The translations under genes were made by a program, and so were the position numbers. A DNA stretch of 27,363 bases from RGIG4708 sp045633845 (GTDB lineage Bacteria; Bacillota; Clostridia; UMGS1810): NCBI GenBank assembly GCA_045633845.1, contig JAZQZC010000007.1, positions 1 through 27,363 on the forward strand, in the 5' to 3' direction. The notes below the pieces were generated by a model, which made no database searches, was not told the origin of the DNA, and saw only the letters and a list, made by a program, of their open reading frames with translations. Shown piece by piece: positions 1 to 7,411 of the stretch (the first letter of the stretch is position 1; each line of letters opens with the position of its first letter).

Positions 1-510
1 ATCGAGGCCCCGGTAGGCATGAAGAATCCCACCGGCGGCGACCTTGGAGTTATGATGAACTCAATTGTTGCAGCCCAGGCCAGCCACACCTTTATCTATC
101 GCGGCTGGGAGGTTACCAGTGCAGGCAATCCCTATGCCCATGCCATACTTCGCGGCTACATTGATTTTACGGGAAAGAACTGTTCCAACTACCACTATGA
201 GGATCTTTTGAGAGTAGCTCAGCTTTATGAAAAAAGCGATCTGGCAAATCCCTCTGTTATCGTTGATACAAACCACAATAACTCCGGAAAACAGTATCTG
301 GAGCAGATTCGCATTGCAAAGGATGTTGTCCACAGCCGCAATCAGAACTCTGTCATCAAGGGCCTTGTTAAGGGTCTGATGATAGAAAGCTACATCGAGG
401 ACGGCGCACAAAAAATCGGTGAATGTATTTACGGAAAATCCATCACCGACCCGTGCCTTGGATGGGAAAAGACGGAAAGACTTATATACGACATTGCCGG
501 CTTACTCTGA
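1..510 (+). CDS. Class I DAHP synthase (3-deoxy-7-phosphoheptulonate synthase), 3' part
   Basis: The gene enters from the left edge and is open from base 1 in this frame; 169 codons remain before the TGA. It joins phosphoenolpyruvate and erythrose 4-phosphate, the first step of the shikimate route to aromatic amino acids. Visible family motifs are PVGMKNPTGGD at the start, then DTNHNNSGKQ, GLMIESYIEDG and YGKSITDPCLGWE, the last being the C-terminal signature of AroF/AroG/AroH-type enzymes. The N-terminal half, including any feedback-inhibition residues, lies outside the window, so I give no isozyme symbol. A hairpin terminator follows 85 bases after the stop. Family assignment is firm; start and full length are unknown. 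Confidence 0.93.
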   Translation: MEAPVGMKNPTGGDLGVMMNSIVAAQASHTFIYRGWEVTSAGNPYAHAILRGYIDFTGKNCSNYHYEDLLRVAQLYEKSDLANPSVIVDTNHNNSGKQYLEQIRIAKDVVHSRNQNSVIKGLVKGLMIESYIEDGAQKIGECIYGKSITDPCLGWEKTERLIYDIAGLL

Positions 511-595
511 TTCGGCTTCAAATATTTTCTGCATTTGGAATTATGCTTATAATCGGTTCGGTGTTTATGCTGAGCAAAAGTGAATAATAAAAATT

Positions 596-631
596 GTCAG
601 CCTGCAAATATAGCCAGGTTGACTTTTTTTT
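596..631 (+). terminator. Rho-independent terminator after the DAHP synthase gene
   Basis: A 9-bp stem (GTCAGCCTG, 596-604, with CAGGTTGAC, 615-623, one G-T pair) is followed at once by eight T. It separates the DAHP synthase gene from the manA operon. Confidence 0.85.
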
Positions 632-657
632 GCTTTCGTGGTATTATTACTGTGATA

Positions 658-666
658 TGTTATAAT
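658..666 (+). promoter_or_regulatory. Extended -10 promoter of the manA operon
   Basis: TGTTATAAT gives a perfect TATAAT (661-666) with an upstream TG, as in extended -10 promoters. No good -35 box is seen at 17 bp. Transcription would start near 673, leaving a very short leader of about 16 bases before the ATG at 689. Confidence 0.55.
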
Positions 667-688
667 GTTGTTGAAAGGAAGTATATAT

Positions 689-1675
689 ATGATTACACCG
701 CTTAAAACCACCCCGGTATTTAAGCAGTATATATGGGGCGGCAGTGCTTTAAAGGATAAATATAACAAAGATATAAAAGACAATTTCGCAGCCGAAAGCT
801 GGGAAATCTCTTGTCACGATGATGGTCTCTCGCTTATTGCAGAGGGCGAATTTAAAGGCAAAACCCTAAAAGAGGTTGTTATGGCAGACAAAAAGAATAT
901 GCTTGGTGATGATGGCATAGACACATTTCCGTTGCTTGTAAAATTTTTGGATGCAAACGATAATTTGTCTGTTCAGGTGCACCCCGACAACAAGTATGCC
1001 TTTGAAAATGAAAATGGGGCGCTTGGCAAAACCGAAATGTGGTATGTAATAGACGCAAAGCCGGGTGCAAAGCTTGTTTACGGGCTAAAAAACGGTGTTA
1101 CAAAAGAGCAGCTTGAAAAGGGTATAGAGGATGGCACATTAGAGGAGCTTCTCAATTACGTTCCTGCAAAAAAGGGCGATGCGTTTTTTATTCCTGCAAC
1201 TACTCTTCATGCAATCGGCAGTGGGCTTCTTATTGCCGAAATTCAGCAGAGCTCCAACACAACCTATCGTGTGTATGACTACAACAGAACCGACAAAGAC
1301 GGCAACAAACGTGAGCTTCACACCAAAAAGGCAGTTGATGTTACATCTCTTGCCGATGTTGAAGGTATGGAAAAGTACGTGCCCATAAAATATACAGAGG
1401 GCAGCTCTGATGCATATATCATAAGTAGCTGTGAGTATTTTACGGTTATTAAGTATATTCTCGGGCAGGACAGAGATGCAAGAGTAATTCCTTTTGAGCC
1501 GCGTTTTGAAATGCTTATGTGCACAGAGGGCGAGGCTGTTATAAATTATAATGGCGGTAATATGCAGATAAAAGCGGGTGACAGCATATTTATGCCCGCT
1601 GCGCTTGGTGAATATTCATTTGAGGGACAGGGCGAAATTATACGCAGCTTTGTTCCTGCAAAAGGCGAAATATAA
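689..1675 (+). CDS. manA: Mannose-6-phosphate isomerase, class I
   Basis: Zinc enzyme that interconverts mannose 6-phosphate and fructose 6-phosphate. It either feeds mannose into glycolysis or supplies mannose phosphate for GDP-mannose and surface sugars. The 328-residue length fits the short Bacillus-type ManA. Likely zinc ligands are His98 in QVHPDN, Glu116 in GKTEMW and His174 in TLHAIG; the family run IAEIQQSSNTTYRVYD follows. The ATG at 689 is chosen over one at 665 because AAAGGAAG (674-681) lies 7 bases before it and the extended -10 box overlaps the earlier ATG. It is the first gene of a five-gene plus-strand run and sits 14 bases before trpS. Confidence 0.93.
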   Translation: MITPLKTTPVFKQYIWGGSALKDKYNKDIKDNFAAESWEISCHDDGLSLIAEGEFKGKTLKEVVMADKKNMLGDDGIDTFPLLVKFLDANDNLSVQVHPDNKYAFENENGALGKTEMWYVIDAKPGAKLVYGLKNGVTKEQLEKGIEDGTLEELLNYVPAKKGDAFFIPATTLHAIGSGLLIAEIQQSSNTTYRVYDYNRTDKDGNKRELHTKKAVDVTSLADVEGMEKYVPIKYTEGSSDAYIISSCEYFTVIKYILGQDRDARVIPFEPRFEMLMCTEGEAVINYNGGNMQIKAGDSIFMPAALGEYSFEGQGEIIRSFVPAKGEI

Positions 1676-1689
1676 GGAGAACATATATA

Positions 1690-2691
1690 ATGGACAATAA
1701 AAAAATAATTTTCAGCGGAATTCAGCCAACAGGTTGCATAACCCTTGGCAACTATGTGGGCGCACTCAAAAACTGGGTTGACCTTCAGCACGATTATCAC
1801 TGCCTTTTTTCGGTAGTGGATATGCATTCAATTACCGTAAGGCAAGACCCGGTTGCTCTTCGCAAACGCTGTATGGACTTTTTGACCCAGTACCTTGCAG
1901 CAGGAATTGACGGAGAGGAAAACATAGTATATTTTCAGTCACACGTGTCTGCTCACGCAGAGCTTGCGTGGATTCTCAACTGCTATACATATATGGGCGA
2001 GCTCAGCCGTATGACACAGTTTAAGGATAAATCAAGCAAGCATGCAGACAATATAAATGCAGGCCTTTTTACATACCCTGTGCTTATGGCTGCAGACATT
2101 TTGCTTTATCATACAGACCTTGTGCCTGTGGGTGTAGACCAGAAGCAGCATCTTGAGCTTGCGCGTGATATTGCAGGCCGCTTCAACGGTGTGTACGGCG
2201 ACGTGTTCAAAATTCCCGAGCCTTTTATTCCAAAGGAGGGTGCCCGTATTATGAGCCTTGCCGACCCTGAAGCCAAAATGAGCAAATCAGACCCTAACGT
2301 AAATGCTTTTGTGTCAATTCTTGACGACAAAGACACAATAATGCGCAAATTCAAAAAGGCAGTTACCGATTCTGACGGCGAAATTGCATACAAAGACGAA
2401 AAACCGGGCATAAAAAATCTTATAAACATATATTCGGCAATTACACACAAAACTCCAAATGAGGTTGTGTCGGAGTTTGCAGGTCAGGGCTACGGCACAT
2501 TTAAGGCAGCTGTGGGCGAGGTGGTTGCAGACGAGCTTGCACCTATACGCAGCCGCTATGAGGATTTGTCAAAAAACAAGGATTATATACAAAAAATATA
2601 CACTGAGGGTGCTGCACGTGCAAATTCAATAGCGCGCAGAACACTCAATAAAGTAAAACGAAAAGTCGGATTTCCCGATATGGCAAAGTAA
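1690..2691 (+). CDS. trpS: Tryptophanyl-tRNA synthetase
   Basis: Charges tRNA-Trp with tryptophan in the cytoplasm; class Ic synthetase of normal length (333 residues). The N-terminal Rossmann fold begins FSGIQPTGCITLGNYVG, where TLGN (18-21) stands for the HIGH motif, and KMSKS is intact at 196-200. The adenylate-pocket region GVDQKQHLELARDIA is also present. AAGGAG overlapping the manA stop serves as ribosome site for the ATG at 1690. Placement between manA and glycan genes is functionally mixed, and no T-box leader is visible upstream, so it is probably co-transcribed from the manA promoter. Confidence 0.96.
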   Translation: MDNKKIIFSGIQPTGCITLGNYVGALKNWVDLQHDYHCLFSVVDMHSITVRQDPVALRKRCMDFLTQYLAAGIDGEENIVYFQSHVSAHAELAWILNCYTYMGELSRMTQFKDKSSKHADNINAGLFTYPVLMAADILLYHTDLVPVGVDQKQHLELARDIAGRFNGVYGDVFKIPEPFIPKEGARIMSLADPEAKMSKSDPNVNAFVSILDDKDTIMRKFKKAVTDSDGEIAYKDEKPGIKNLINIYSAITHKTPNEVVSEFAGQGYGTFKAAVGEVVADELAPIRSRYEDLSKNKDYIQKIYTEGAARANSIARRTLNKVKRKVGFPDMAK

Positions 2692-2722
2692 GCTATTACT
2701 TACAAGAAAGGATTGACCTTTT

Positions 2723-3832
2723 ATGAATATACTCAGTCTGGTGCTGTGCTTTACTATGGCATTTGCCATATCTCTGGCACTTACACCTGCGGCAAAATCA
2801 ATTGCCTACAAAATAGGCGCAATAGATATACCCAAAGACAAACGTAGAGTACACAAGGAGCCTACTCCTCGCCTTGGAGGACTTGCAATATATTACGGCT
2901 TTTTAATAAGTGTATTGTTTTTTTCAAATATGGATAAGCAGCTAGCAGGAATAATAGGCGGCTCACTTTTGATTGTGGGCATTGGCATTATAGATGATGT
3001 TATGCAGCTAAAAGCATCAATTAAATTTGTTGTACAATTAATTGCGGCACTTATTGTTGTTGCGTGCGATGTGCGCATTGAGGGCATAAGTATGCCGGTT
3101 GCACTTGTTCCGGGCGGAATACTCAGCCTTGGTGTAATGAGTGTACCTATAACAATACTGTGGATTGTGGGAGTTACCAACGCCGTAAACCTTATAGACG
3201 GACTTGACGGCCTTGCGGTAGGAGTTTCGTCTATTGCAACCTTTTCGCTGTTTTTTATTGCGATACTTGCGGGTGAGCCTGGTGTTGCAATTCTTGCGGC
3301 AGCACTTGCAGGCTCTTGCCTTGGCTTTTTGCCGTATAACTTCAACCCTGCAAAAATATTTATGGGTGACACAGGCTCCACATTCCTTGGATATATGCTG
3401 TCAATAATATGTATTCAGGGCTTGTTTAAGGGCTACGTTATAATTTCGTTTATTGTTCCGTTCCTTATTCTCGGGCTTCCTATATTTGATACTGCATATG
3501 CAATACTGCGCCGTATCAAAAATAAAAAGCCCATAATGTCTCCCGACAGAGGACATCTCCATCACAGACTCATAGATATGGGCTTTTCACAAAAACAAAC
3601 AGTTGCAATTTTGTATATCATTACAATGATACTTGGACTCAGCGCAGTAATGGTTGTAGGTCAGGGCGCATATACAGGTATTATTATAATTGCAACATTT
3701 CTGCTTTTCTCATTTTTTGGCGGCAAAGCCGTTGTTGAGCATGCAATAGCCGAAAATAAAAACCACGAGCAAAACCAACAGGAGATTGCACAGAGCTTGC
3801 AGCAGCAAAAAGATGTCGGTGACAAGGAATAG
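2723..3832 (+). CDS. WecA/TagO-type UDP-GlcNAc:undecaprenyl-phosphate GlcNAc-1-phosphate transferase
   Basis: Polytopic membrane enzyme that loads a sugar phosphate onto undecaprenyl phosphate, starting teichoic-acid or other surface glycan synthesis. The 369 residues carry the family signatures in order: PRLGG near 50, the DD pair in GIIDDVMQLKAS, NLIDGLDGLAVG (Asp159 region), FMGDTGSTFLGY, and the sugar-specificity loop DRGHLHHRL (His278-Arg282). About ten hydrophobic segments are visible, and the C-terminal tail is Gln/Glu/Lys-rich. The next gene, wecB, makes UDP-ManNAc, as in the wall teichoic acid linkage unit (GlcNAc then ManNAc), so TagO is a reasonable reading; WecA of another polymer is not excluded. 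Confidence 0.9.
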   Translation: MNILSLVLCFTMAFAISLALTPAAKSIAYKIGAIDIPKDKRRVHKEPTPRLGGLAIYYGFLISVLFFSNMDKQLAGIIGGSLLIVGIGIIDDVMQLKASIKFVVQLIAALIVVACDVRIEGISMPVALVPGGILSLGVMSVPITILWIVGVTNAVNLIDGLDGLAVGVSSIATFSLFFIAILAGEPGVAILAAALAGSCLGFLPYNFNPAKIFMGDTGSTFLGYMLSIICIQGLFKGYVIISFIVPFLILGLPIFDTAYAILRRIKNKKPIMSPDRGHLHHRLIDMGFSQKQTVAILYIITMILGLSAVMVVGQGAYTGIIIIATFLLFSFFGGKAVVEHAIAENKNHEQNQQEIAQSLQQQKDVGDKE

Positions 3833-3843
3833 GAGGGATTTAT

Positions 3844-4983
3844 ATGATTAAAGTAATGACAGTTTTTGGAACAAGACCCGAAGCAATAAAAATGGCTCCG
3901 CTTATAAAAGAGCTGGAAAAGTGCCCTCAGATAAAGTCAATAGTTGCAGTTACCGCTCAGCACAGACAAATGCTTGACCAGGTGCTTGAAATTTTTGATA
4001 TAAAGCCCGACTATGACCTTAATATTATGCAGCCCGGGCAGACACTTTCGCAAATTACAAGCAGGTCGCTTTTGGGACTCGAAGAGGTTATAAACGACGC
4101 AAAGCCCGATATAGTACTTGTTCACGGTGATACCTCAACTACATTTGCAGGTGCTCTTGCGGCATTTTACTGCCATACCAAAATTGGTCACGTGGAGGCA
4201 GGCCTTCGCACATACGACAAATATTCGCCATGGCCTGAGGAAATGAACAGATGCTTAACAGGCGTTATGACTGATTTGCATTTTTCGCCCACAATCAAAA
4301 ACAAAAACAATCTTTTAAAAGAAAATATAGATGAGAATAAAATATTTATAACAGGCAATACTGTTATAGATGCTCTCAAAACCACAGTAAAAAGTGACTA
4401 CGTATTCAGTGACGATACGCTCAACAACATTGACTGGAGCAAAAAGGTTATTCTTATGACCGCCCACAGACGTGAAAATATTGGCGAGCCTCTCAAAAAC
4501 ATATGCGAGGCAGTTCGAGAGGTTGTTTTGTCTCACGAGGATGTAGAGGTGGTTTACCCTATGCATATGAACCCGCTGGTTCGCCAAACTGCAAAAGATA
4601 TACTTGGGGACCTTAAGCGAGTTCATCTTATTGAGCCACTCGACGTTGCCGAAATGCACAACGCAATGTCAAAGTGCTATATGGTTATGACCGATTCGGG
4701 CGGACTTCAGGAGGAGGCACCAAGCCTCGGCAAGCCTGTAATTGTACTCCGCAACGAAACAGAGCGACCCGAAGCTGTTGAGGCAGGCACTGTTGCTATG
4801 GGCGGCGTTGTAAAGCAGGATATTATAAGCCTTGCAAATCAAATTCTCGAAGATAAAGCCGTATATCAAAAAATGGCACAGACCGCCAACCCATACGGTG
4901 ATGGCTTTGCCACACGCAGAATTGTAGAGGCTATTCTTTATGCCTTTGATAAGGGCGAAAAGCCGTCAGATTTGGTGTATTAA
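3844..4983 (+). CDS. wecB: UDP-N-acetylglucosamine 2-epimerase (non-hydrolysing)
   Basis: Cytoplasmic enzyme converting UDP-GlcNAc to UDP-ManNAc, the donor for teichoic acid linkage units and other ManNAc-containing glycans. The 379-residue length is normal. The start KVMTVFGTRPEAIKMAPL is diagnostic. Conserved acidic and histidine sites follow in HGDTSTTFAG (Asp96) and GHVEAGLRT (His116, Glu118), then PWPEEMNR, and the UDP-binding run DSGGLQEEAPSLGKPV with RNETERPEA. The ribosome site AGGAGGG overlaps the previous stop. With the upstream WecA/TagO-type gene it forms a two-step surface-glycan pair. The Bacillus homologue is called mnaA. Confidence 0.95.
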   Translation: MIKVMTVFGTRPEAIKMAPLIKELEKCPQIKSIVAVTAQHRQMLDQVLEIFDIKPDYDLNIMQPGQTLSQITSRSLLGLEEVINDAKPDIVLVHGDTSTTFAGALAAFYCHTKIGHVEAGLRTYDKYSPWPEEMNRCLTGVMTDLHFSPTIKNKNNLLKENIDENKIFITGNTVIDALKTTVKSDYVFSDDTLNNIDWSKKVILMTAHRRENIGEPLKNICEAVREVVLSHEDVEVVYPMHMNPLVRQTAKDILGDLKRVHLIEPLDVAEMHNAMSKCYMVMTDSGGLQEEAPSLGKPVIVLRNETERPEAVEAGTVAMGGVVKQDIISLANQILEDKAVYQKMAQTANPYGDGFATRRIVEAILYAFDKGEKPSDLVY

Positions 4984-4998
4984 GGAGAGTGATGTAAC

Positions 4999-6126
4999 TT
5001 GAAATTCATAGGACTCGGAAGTTACATAAAAATATTTATACTTTCCGTCGCGATTATAGCTGTGTACAAAACCTTTGACAATATCAGTTATCTTATAGGT
5101 GCTATGGGCTCATTTCTGCATATTTTGTACCCTGTATTTGTGGGGTGTGCAATTGCATTTTTGCTGTACCCTGTGTGCAACCGCCTTGAGGTGTGGTACA
5201 AAAAGTGCAAGGTAAGATTTGTTCACAACAAGCGAAGACCTCTTTCTGTTGTGACGGTTATGCTTTTTGTGCTTTTAATTGTGGTGCTTGCAATATCCTT
5301 TGTTGTACCTGCAATTATACGGAGTGCCAAGGAGCTTTTTGCACAGATGCCCGCAATAATTAATTTCATTATTGATTTTGCGCGGAATATTGGCTTTGAG
5401 GACATTAATTTTACGGCTGTTTTAAACAACATCTCTATAGATAAAATTATCGATAAATTTGATTTTTCAAGCGTAAACAAGTATATACAGGGAGTTGCCG
5501 ATGCAGGAAATGTATTTTTTAACTTTCTTTTGTCAATAATTATATCAATATACATTCTTATCGACAGAGATTCGCTCAAAAAGGGTGCAAAGCGCATATG
5601 CAAGCTCACCTTTAAAGAAGAAACCCGAAATATAGTTGTTCCGTACCTGCGCTTAACATGCGGCTATATGTACAAATACTTTGGCTGCCTGCTTGTAGAT
5701 GCGTCTGTTGTATTTGTGCTTTCGCTTGTAGTATTTTCGATTATTGGTGTTAAGTATGCCCCGCTTCTTGCATTGCTTTTGGGTCTGTTTAACATTATTC
5801 CTTACTTCGGTGCCACAATTGCTGCGGTTATTGCCATAATAATAACTCTTGTAACAGGCACTCTTTCGCAGGCAATAATTATGGCAATAAGTATCATTGT
5901 GCTTCAACAGGTGGATGCAAACGTTATCCAGCCAAATATAGTAAAAGAATCACTGCAGATAAAGCCCCTGTGGGTTGTTGTTGCAATCATTATAGGCGGC
6001 GGGCTTTTTGGCTTTATAGGCATTTTGGTGGCAGTACCTATTATGGCAATTGTAATCAGAATAATAAATGATTTAATGACCGCAAGAGAAAACAAGCTGG
6101 CGAAAACAAGTGAGTATAATCAGTAA
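4999..6126 (+). CDS. AI-2E (PerM/YtvI) family membrane protein
   Basis: A 375-residue polytopic membrane protein with about eight hydrophobic segments, of the AI-2E transporter superfamily. Members have been linked to autoinducer-2 export, Na+/H+ antiport or sporulation, so no substrate can be named. The family core LFNIIPYFGATIAA near 270, and the C-terminal IQPNIVKESLQIKPLWV and LVAVPIMAIVIRI, are clear. A soluble, Asn/Asp-rich loop lies at about 110-170. The start is TTG at 4999, 11 bases after AAGGAG, because no in-frame ATG is better placed. It is the last gene of the manA operon, 15 bases after wecB. Confidence 0.85.
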   Translation: MKFIGLGSYIKIFILSVAIIAVYKTFDNISYLIGAMGSFLHILYPVFVGCAIAFLLYPVCNRLEVWYKKCKVRFVHNKRRPLSVVTVMLFVLLIVVLAISFVVPAIIRSAKELFAQMPAIINFIIDFARNIGFEDINFTAVLNNISIDKIIDKFDFSSVNKYIQGVADAGNVFFNFLLSIIISIYILIDRDSLKKGAKRICKLTFKEETRNIVVPYLRLTCGYMYKYFGCLLVDASVVFVLSLVVFSIIGVKYAPLLALLLGLFNIIPYFGATIAAVIAIIITLVTGTLSQAIIMAISIIVLQQVDANVIQPNIVKESLQIKPLWVVVAIIIGGGLFGFIGILVAVPIMAIVIRIINDLMTARENKLAKTSEYNQ

Positions 6127-6129
6127 TGT

Positions 6130-6182
6130 TATAATCTGCCGGTGCGAAGCAAAAGCAAACTATTTTGCACCAGCAGATTGTA
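6130..6182 (+). other. Hairpin at the end of the manA operon
   Basis: AATCTGC (6133-6139) pairs with GCAGATT (6173-6179) and GGTGC (6141-6145) with GCACC (6167-6171), each interrupted by one base. There is no T tract after it, so it is not a standard terminator. It could stabilise the 3' end of the operon transcript. Confidence 0.5.
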
Positions 6183-6252
6183 AATAAATTCCAAACAATT
6201 TGATATTGCGGGAGATTTTGTCAATTATTTTGCAAAAAATTTCAAAAAAGTG

Positions 6253-6281
6253 TTGACAAATCCAAATATTGCTGATATAAT
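6253..6281 (+). promoter_or_regulatory. Consensus sigma-A promoter of the tRNA cluster
   Basis: TTGACA (6253-6258), a 17-bp spacer and TATAAT (6276-6281) match the sigma-A consensus exactly. Transcription would start near 6288, 23 bases before the first tRNA, as expected for strong stable-RNA expression. Confidence 0.9.
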
Positions 6282-6310
6282 AATCAAGTCGTCAGTTGTT
6301 GAACGAGCAT

Positions 6311-6385
6311 GCGGGTGTAGTTCAATGGCTAGAATCTCAGCCTTCCAAGCTGATTGTGTGGGTTCGATTCCCATCACCCGCTCCA
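6311..6385 (+). tRNA. tRNA-Gly (anticodon TCC)
   Basis: Acceptor arm GCGGGTG pairs with CACCCGC. The anticodon stem TCAGC/GCTGA holds loop CTTCCAA, giving TCC. The T-arm GGTTCGATTCC is standard and CCA is encoded (6383-6385). It is first in the cluster. Confidence 0.95.
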
Positions 6386-6392
6386 TCATTAT

Positions 6393-6469
<77 letters not shown>

Positions 6470-6479
6470 AGTAAGTCTG

Positions 6480-6556
6480 GTGGGTATAGTTCAGTTGGTT
6501 AGAGCGCTAGATTGTGGTTCTAGAGGTCGTCGGTTCGAATCCGACTACCCACCCCA
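6480..6556 (+). tRNA. tRNA-His (anticodon GTG)
   Basis: Acceptor GTGGGTA pairs with TACCCAC. The anticodon stem CTAGA/TCTAG holds loop TTGTGGT, giving GTG. The base before the acceptor (6479) is G and faces discriminator C (6553), the extra G-1:C73 pair that identifies tRNA-His. CCA is encoded. Confidence 0.95.
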
Positions 6557-6571
6557 CTAATTTTTCTGTAT

Positions 6572-6649
6572 TGGGCTGTAGCCAAGCCGGTTAAGGCACC
6601 AGATTTTGATTCTGGCATTTCGTAGGTTCGAATCCTGCCAGCCCAGCCA
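6572..6649 (+). tRNA. tRNA-Gln (anticodon TTG)
   Basis: Acceptor TGGGCTG pairs with CAGCCCA. The anticodon stem CCAGA/TCTGG holds loop TTTTGAT, giving TTG, which reads CAA. CCA is encoded at 6647-6649. Confidence 0.95.
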
Positions 6650-6674
6650 AAATTTTATAGGTAATATTCTTTAT

Positions 6675-6750
6675 GGGCCATTAGCTCAGTCGGCAGAGCA
6701 CTTGACTTTTAATCAAGGTGTCCCGCGTTCGAGTCGCGGATGGCTCACCA
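6675..6750 (+). tRNA. tRNA-Lys (anticodon TTT)
   Basis: Acceptor GGGCCAT pairs with ATGGCTC (one G-T). The anticodon stem CTTGA/TCAAG holds loop CTTTTAA, giving TTT. CCA is encoded. Confidence 0.95.
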
Positions 6751-6781
6751 TTTTTTTCTTATCAACACTTTGGGTAGATAT

Positions 6782-6858
6782 TGGGCTATCGCCAAGTTGG
6801 TAAGGCACCGGATTCTGATTCCGGCATTTCGGAGGTTCGAGTCCTTCTAGCCCAGCCA
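6782..6858 (+). tRNA. tRNA-Gln (anticodon CTG)
   Basis: Acceptor TGGGCTA pairs with TAGCCCA. The anticodon stem CCGGA/TCCGG holds loop TTCTGAT, giving CTG, which reads CAG. It is close in sequence to the TTG isoacceptor two genes earlier, suggesting tandem duplication with anticodon change. CCA is encoded and runs straight into the terminator stem. Confidence 0.95.
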
Positions 6859-6901
6859 AAAAAATAATGCATACTGCAAAAGCAGTATGCATTATTTTTT
6901 T
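6858..6901 (+). terminator. Terminator of the tRNA operon (20-bp stem)
   Basis: A perfect 20-bp inverted repeat (6858-6877 with 6882-6901) around an AAAA loop begins with seven A and ends with seven T, so it can work on either strand. The core is AATGCATACTGC. The symmetry continues outward into the CCA end of tRNA-Gln on the left and its inverse (6902-6909) on the right. Confidence 0.88.
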
Positions 6902-6932
6902 GGCTGGGCAAAAGGACGAGAACCGTGGGTTC
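6876..6932. repeat. 57-bp direct repeat, copy 1
   Basis: Matches 7055-7111 with one mismatch (G6903 against A7082), offset 179 bases. It covers the right arm of the tRNA terminator, an inverse tRNA-like end (TGGCTGGGC) and the run GGACGAGAACCGTGGGTTC. Confidence 0.9.
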
Positions 6933-7030
6933 GATAAGTGATGTCCCAAGAAAGCGAGCATTGCGATGCTTGATTGGCTGACAGAACTTATGCAGGGAGC
7001 AAAGCCTGCAGGCTTTGCGAGTCGTAGTCC
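6905..7030 (-). repeat. Dispersed intergenic repeat, copy A (minus orientation)
   Basis: Read on the minus strand, this stretch shares ordered blocks with 23138-23243: CTACGACTCGC, then GCTCCC, TGCATAAGTTC, CTTGG, TCACTTATC and a CCTTTT end. Copy A has an added 20-bp palindrome at 6999-7018 (arms GCAAAGCCTG and CAGGCTTTGC). The element is non-coding here. Short ORFs across it mix tRNA and repeat sequence and are not believable proteins. Confidence 0.7.
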
Positions 7031-7054
7031 TTCGTCCGATTATTCGACATATAT

Positions 7055-7111
7055 GCAAAAGCAGTATGCATTATTTTTTTGACTGGGCAAAAGGACGAGA
7101 ACCGTGGGTTC
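7055..7111. repeat. 57-bp direct repeat, copy 2
   Basis: Second copy of 6876-6932, with one mismatch. It keeps the inverse tRNA-like end but lacks a full left arm, so it does not form the 20-bp terminator stem. About 122 bases of the dispersed repeat lie between the copies. Confidence 0.9.
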
Positions 7112-7165
7112 ACAAAAGCACTCCAAAAAAAGTCGACAATTGCATATTTTTTTGTGCACAAACTA

Positions 7166-7194
7166 TTGCTATTTATCACAATTTGTGGTATAAA
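7166..7194 (+). promoter_or_regulatory. Promoter of ald
   Basis: TTGCTA (7166-7171), 17 bp, then TATAAA (7189-7194). Transcription would begin near 7201, giving ald a leader of about 210 bases. Confidence 0.7.
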
Positions 7195-7211
7195 ATATAG
7201 TGTGTTAGTTT

Positions 7212-7307
7212 TTGACAAGGTGGTTGCGTTTAAACAGCCTATGGTGTGGGGACATTCTCGCACAAAGGATTTTTATACCTGGAGGAGCTGCCTGTTGCAA
7301 TTGTCAA
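7212..7307 (+). ncRNA. Structured leader RNA upstream of ald, unidentified
   Basis: Between the ald promoter and ald lies a rod-like fold made of nested short helices: TTGACAA (7212-7218) with TTGTCAA (7301-7307), TTGC (7224-7227) with GCAA (7297-7300), CAGC (7235-7238) with GCTG (7287-7290), and an apical hairpin GTGTGGG/CTCGCAC (7244-7250, 7257-7263). Large internal loops separate the helices. It matches no riboswitch class I recognise. A short 6S-like RNA or an ald-specific leader are both possible. The rest of 7112-7411 shows nothing else convincing. Confidence 0.4.
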
Positions 7308-7411
7308 TGATAAAGATTATGTATTACCAATATGTGCTTAAAATTTTTGTAAACGGCGGCGAATATGTTTACGCTGCAGTTTTGAATTAAATATAGAAAA
7401 GAGGAAAAACA

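Noticed and set aside
7079..7390. Plus-strand 103-codon ORF before ald
   Set aside because: It starts inside direct repeat copy 2, crosses the ald promoter and leader, and has no ribosome site or recognisable domain.
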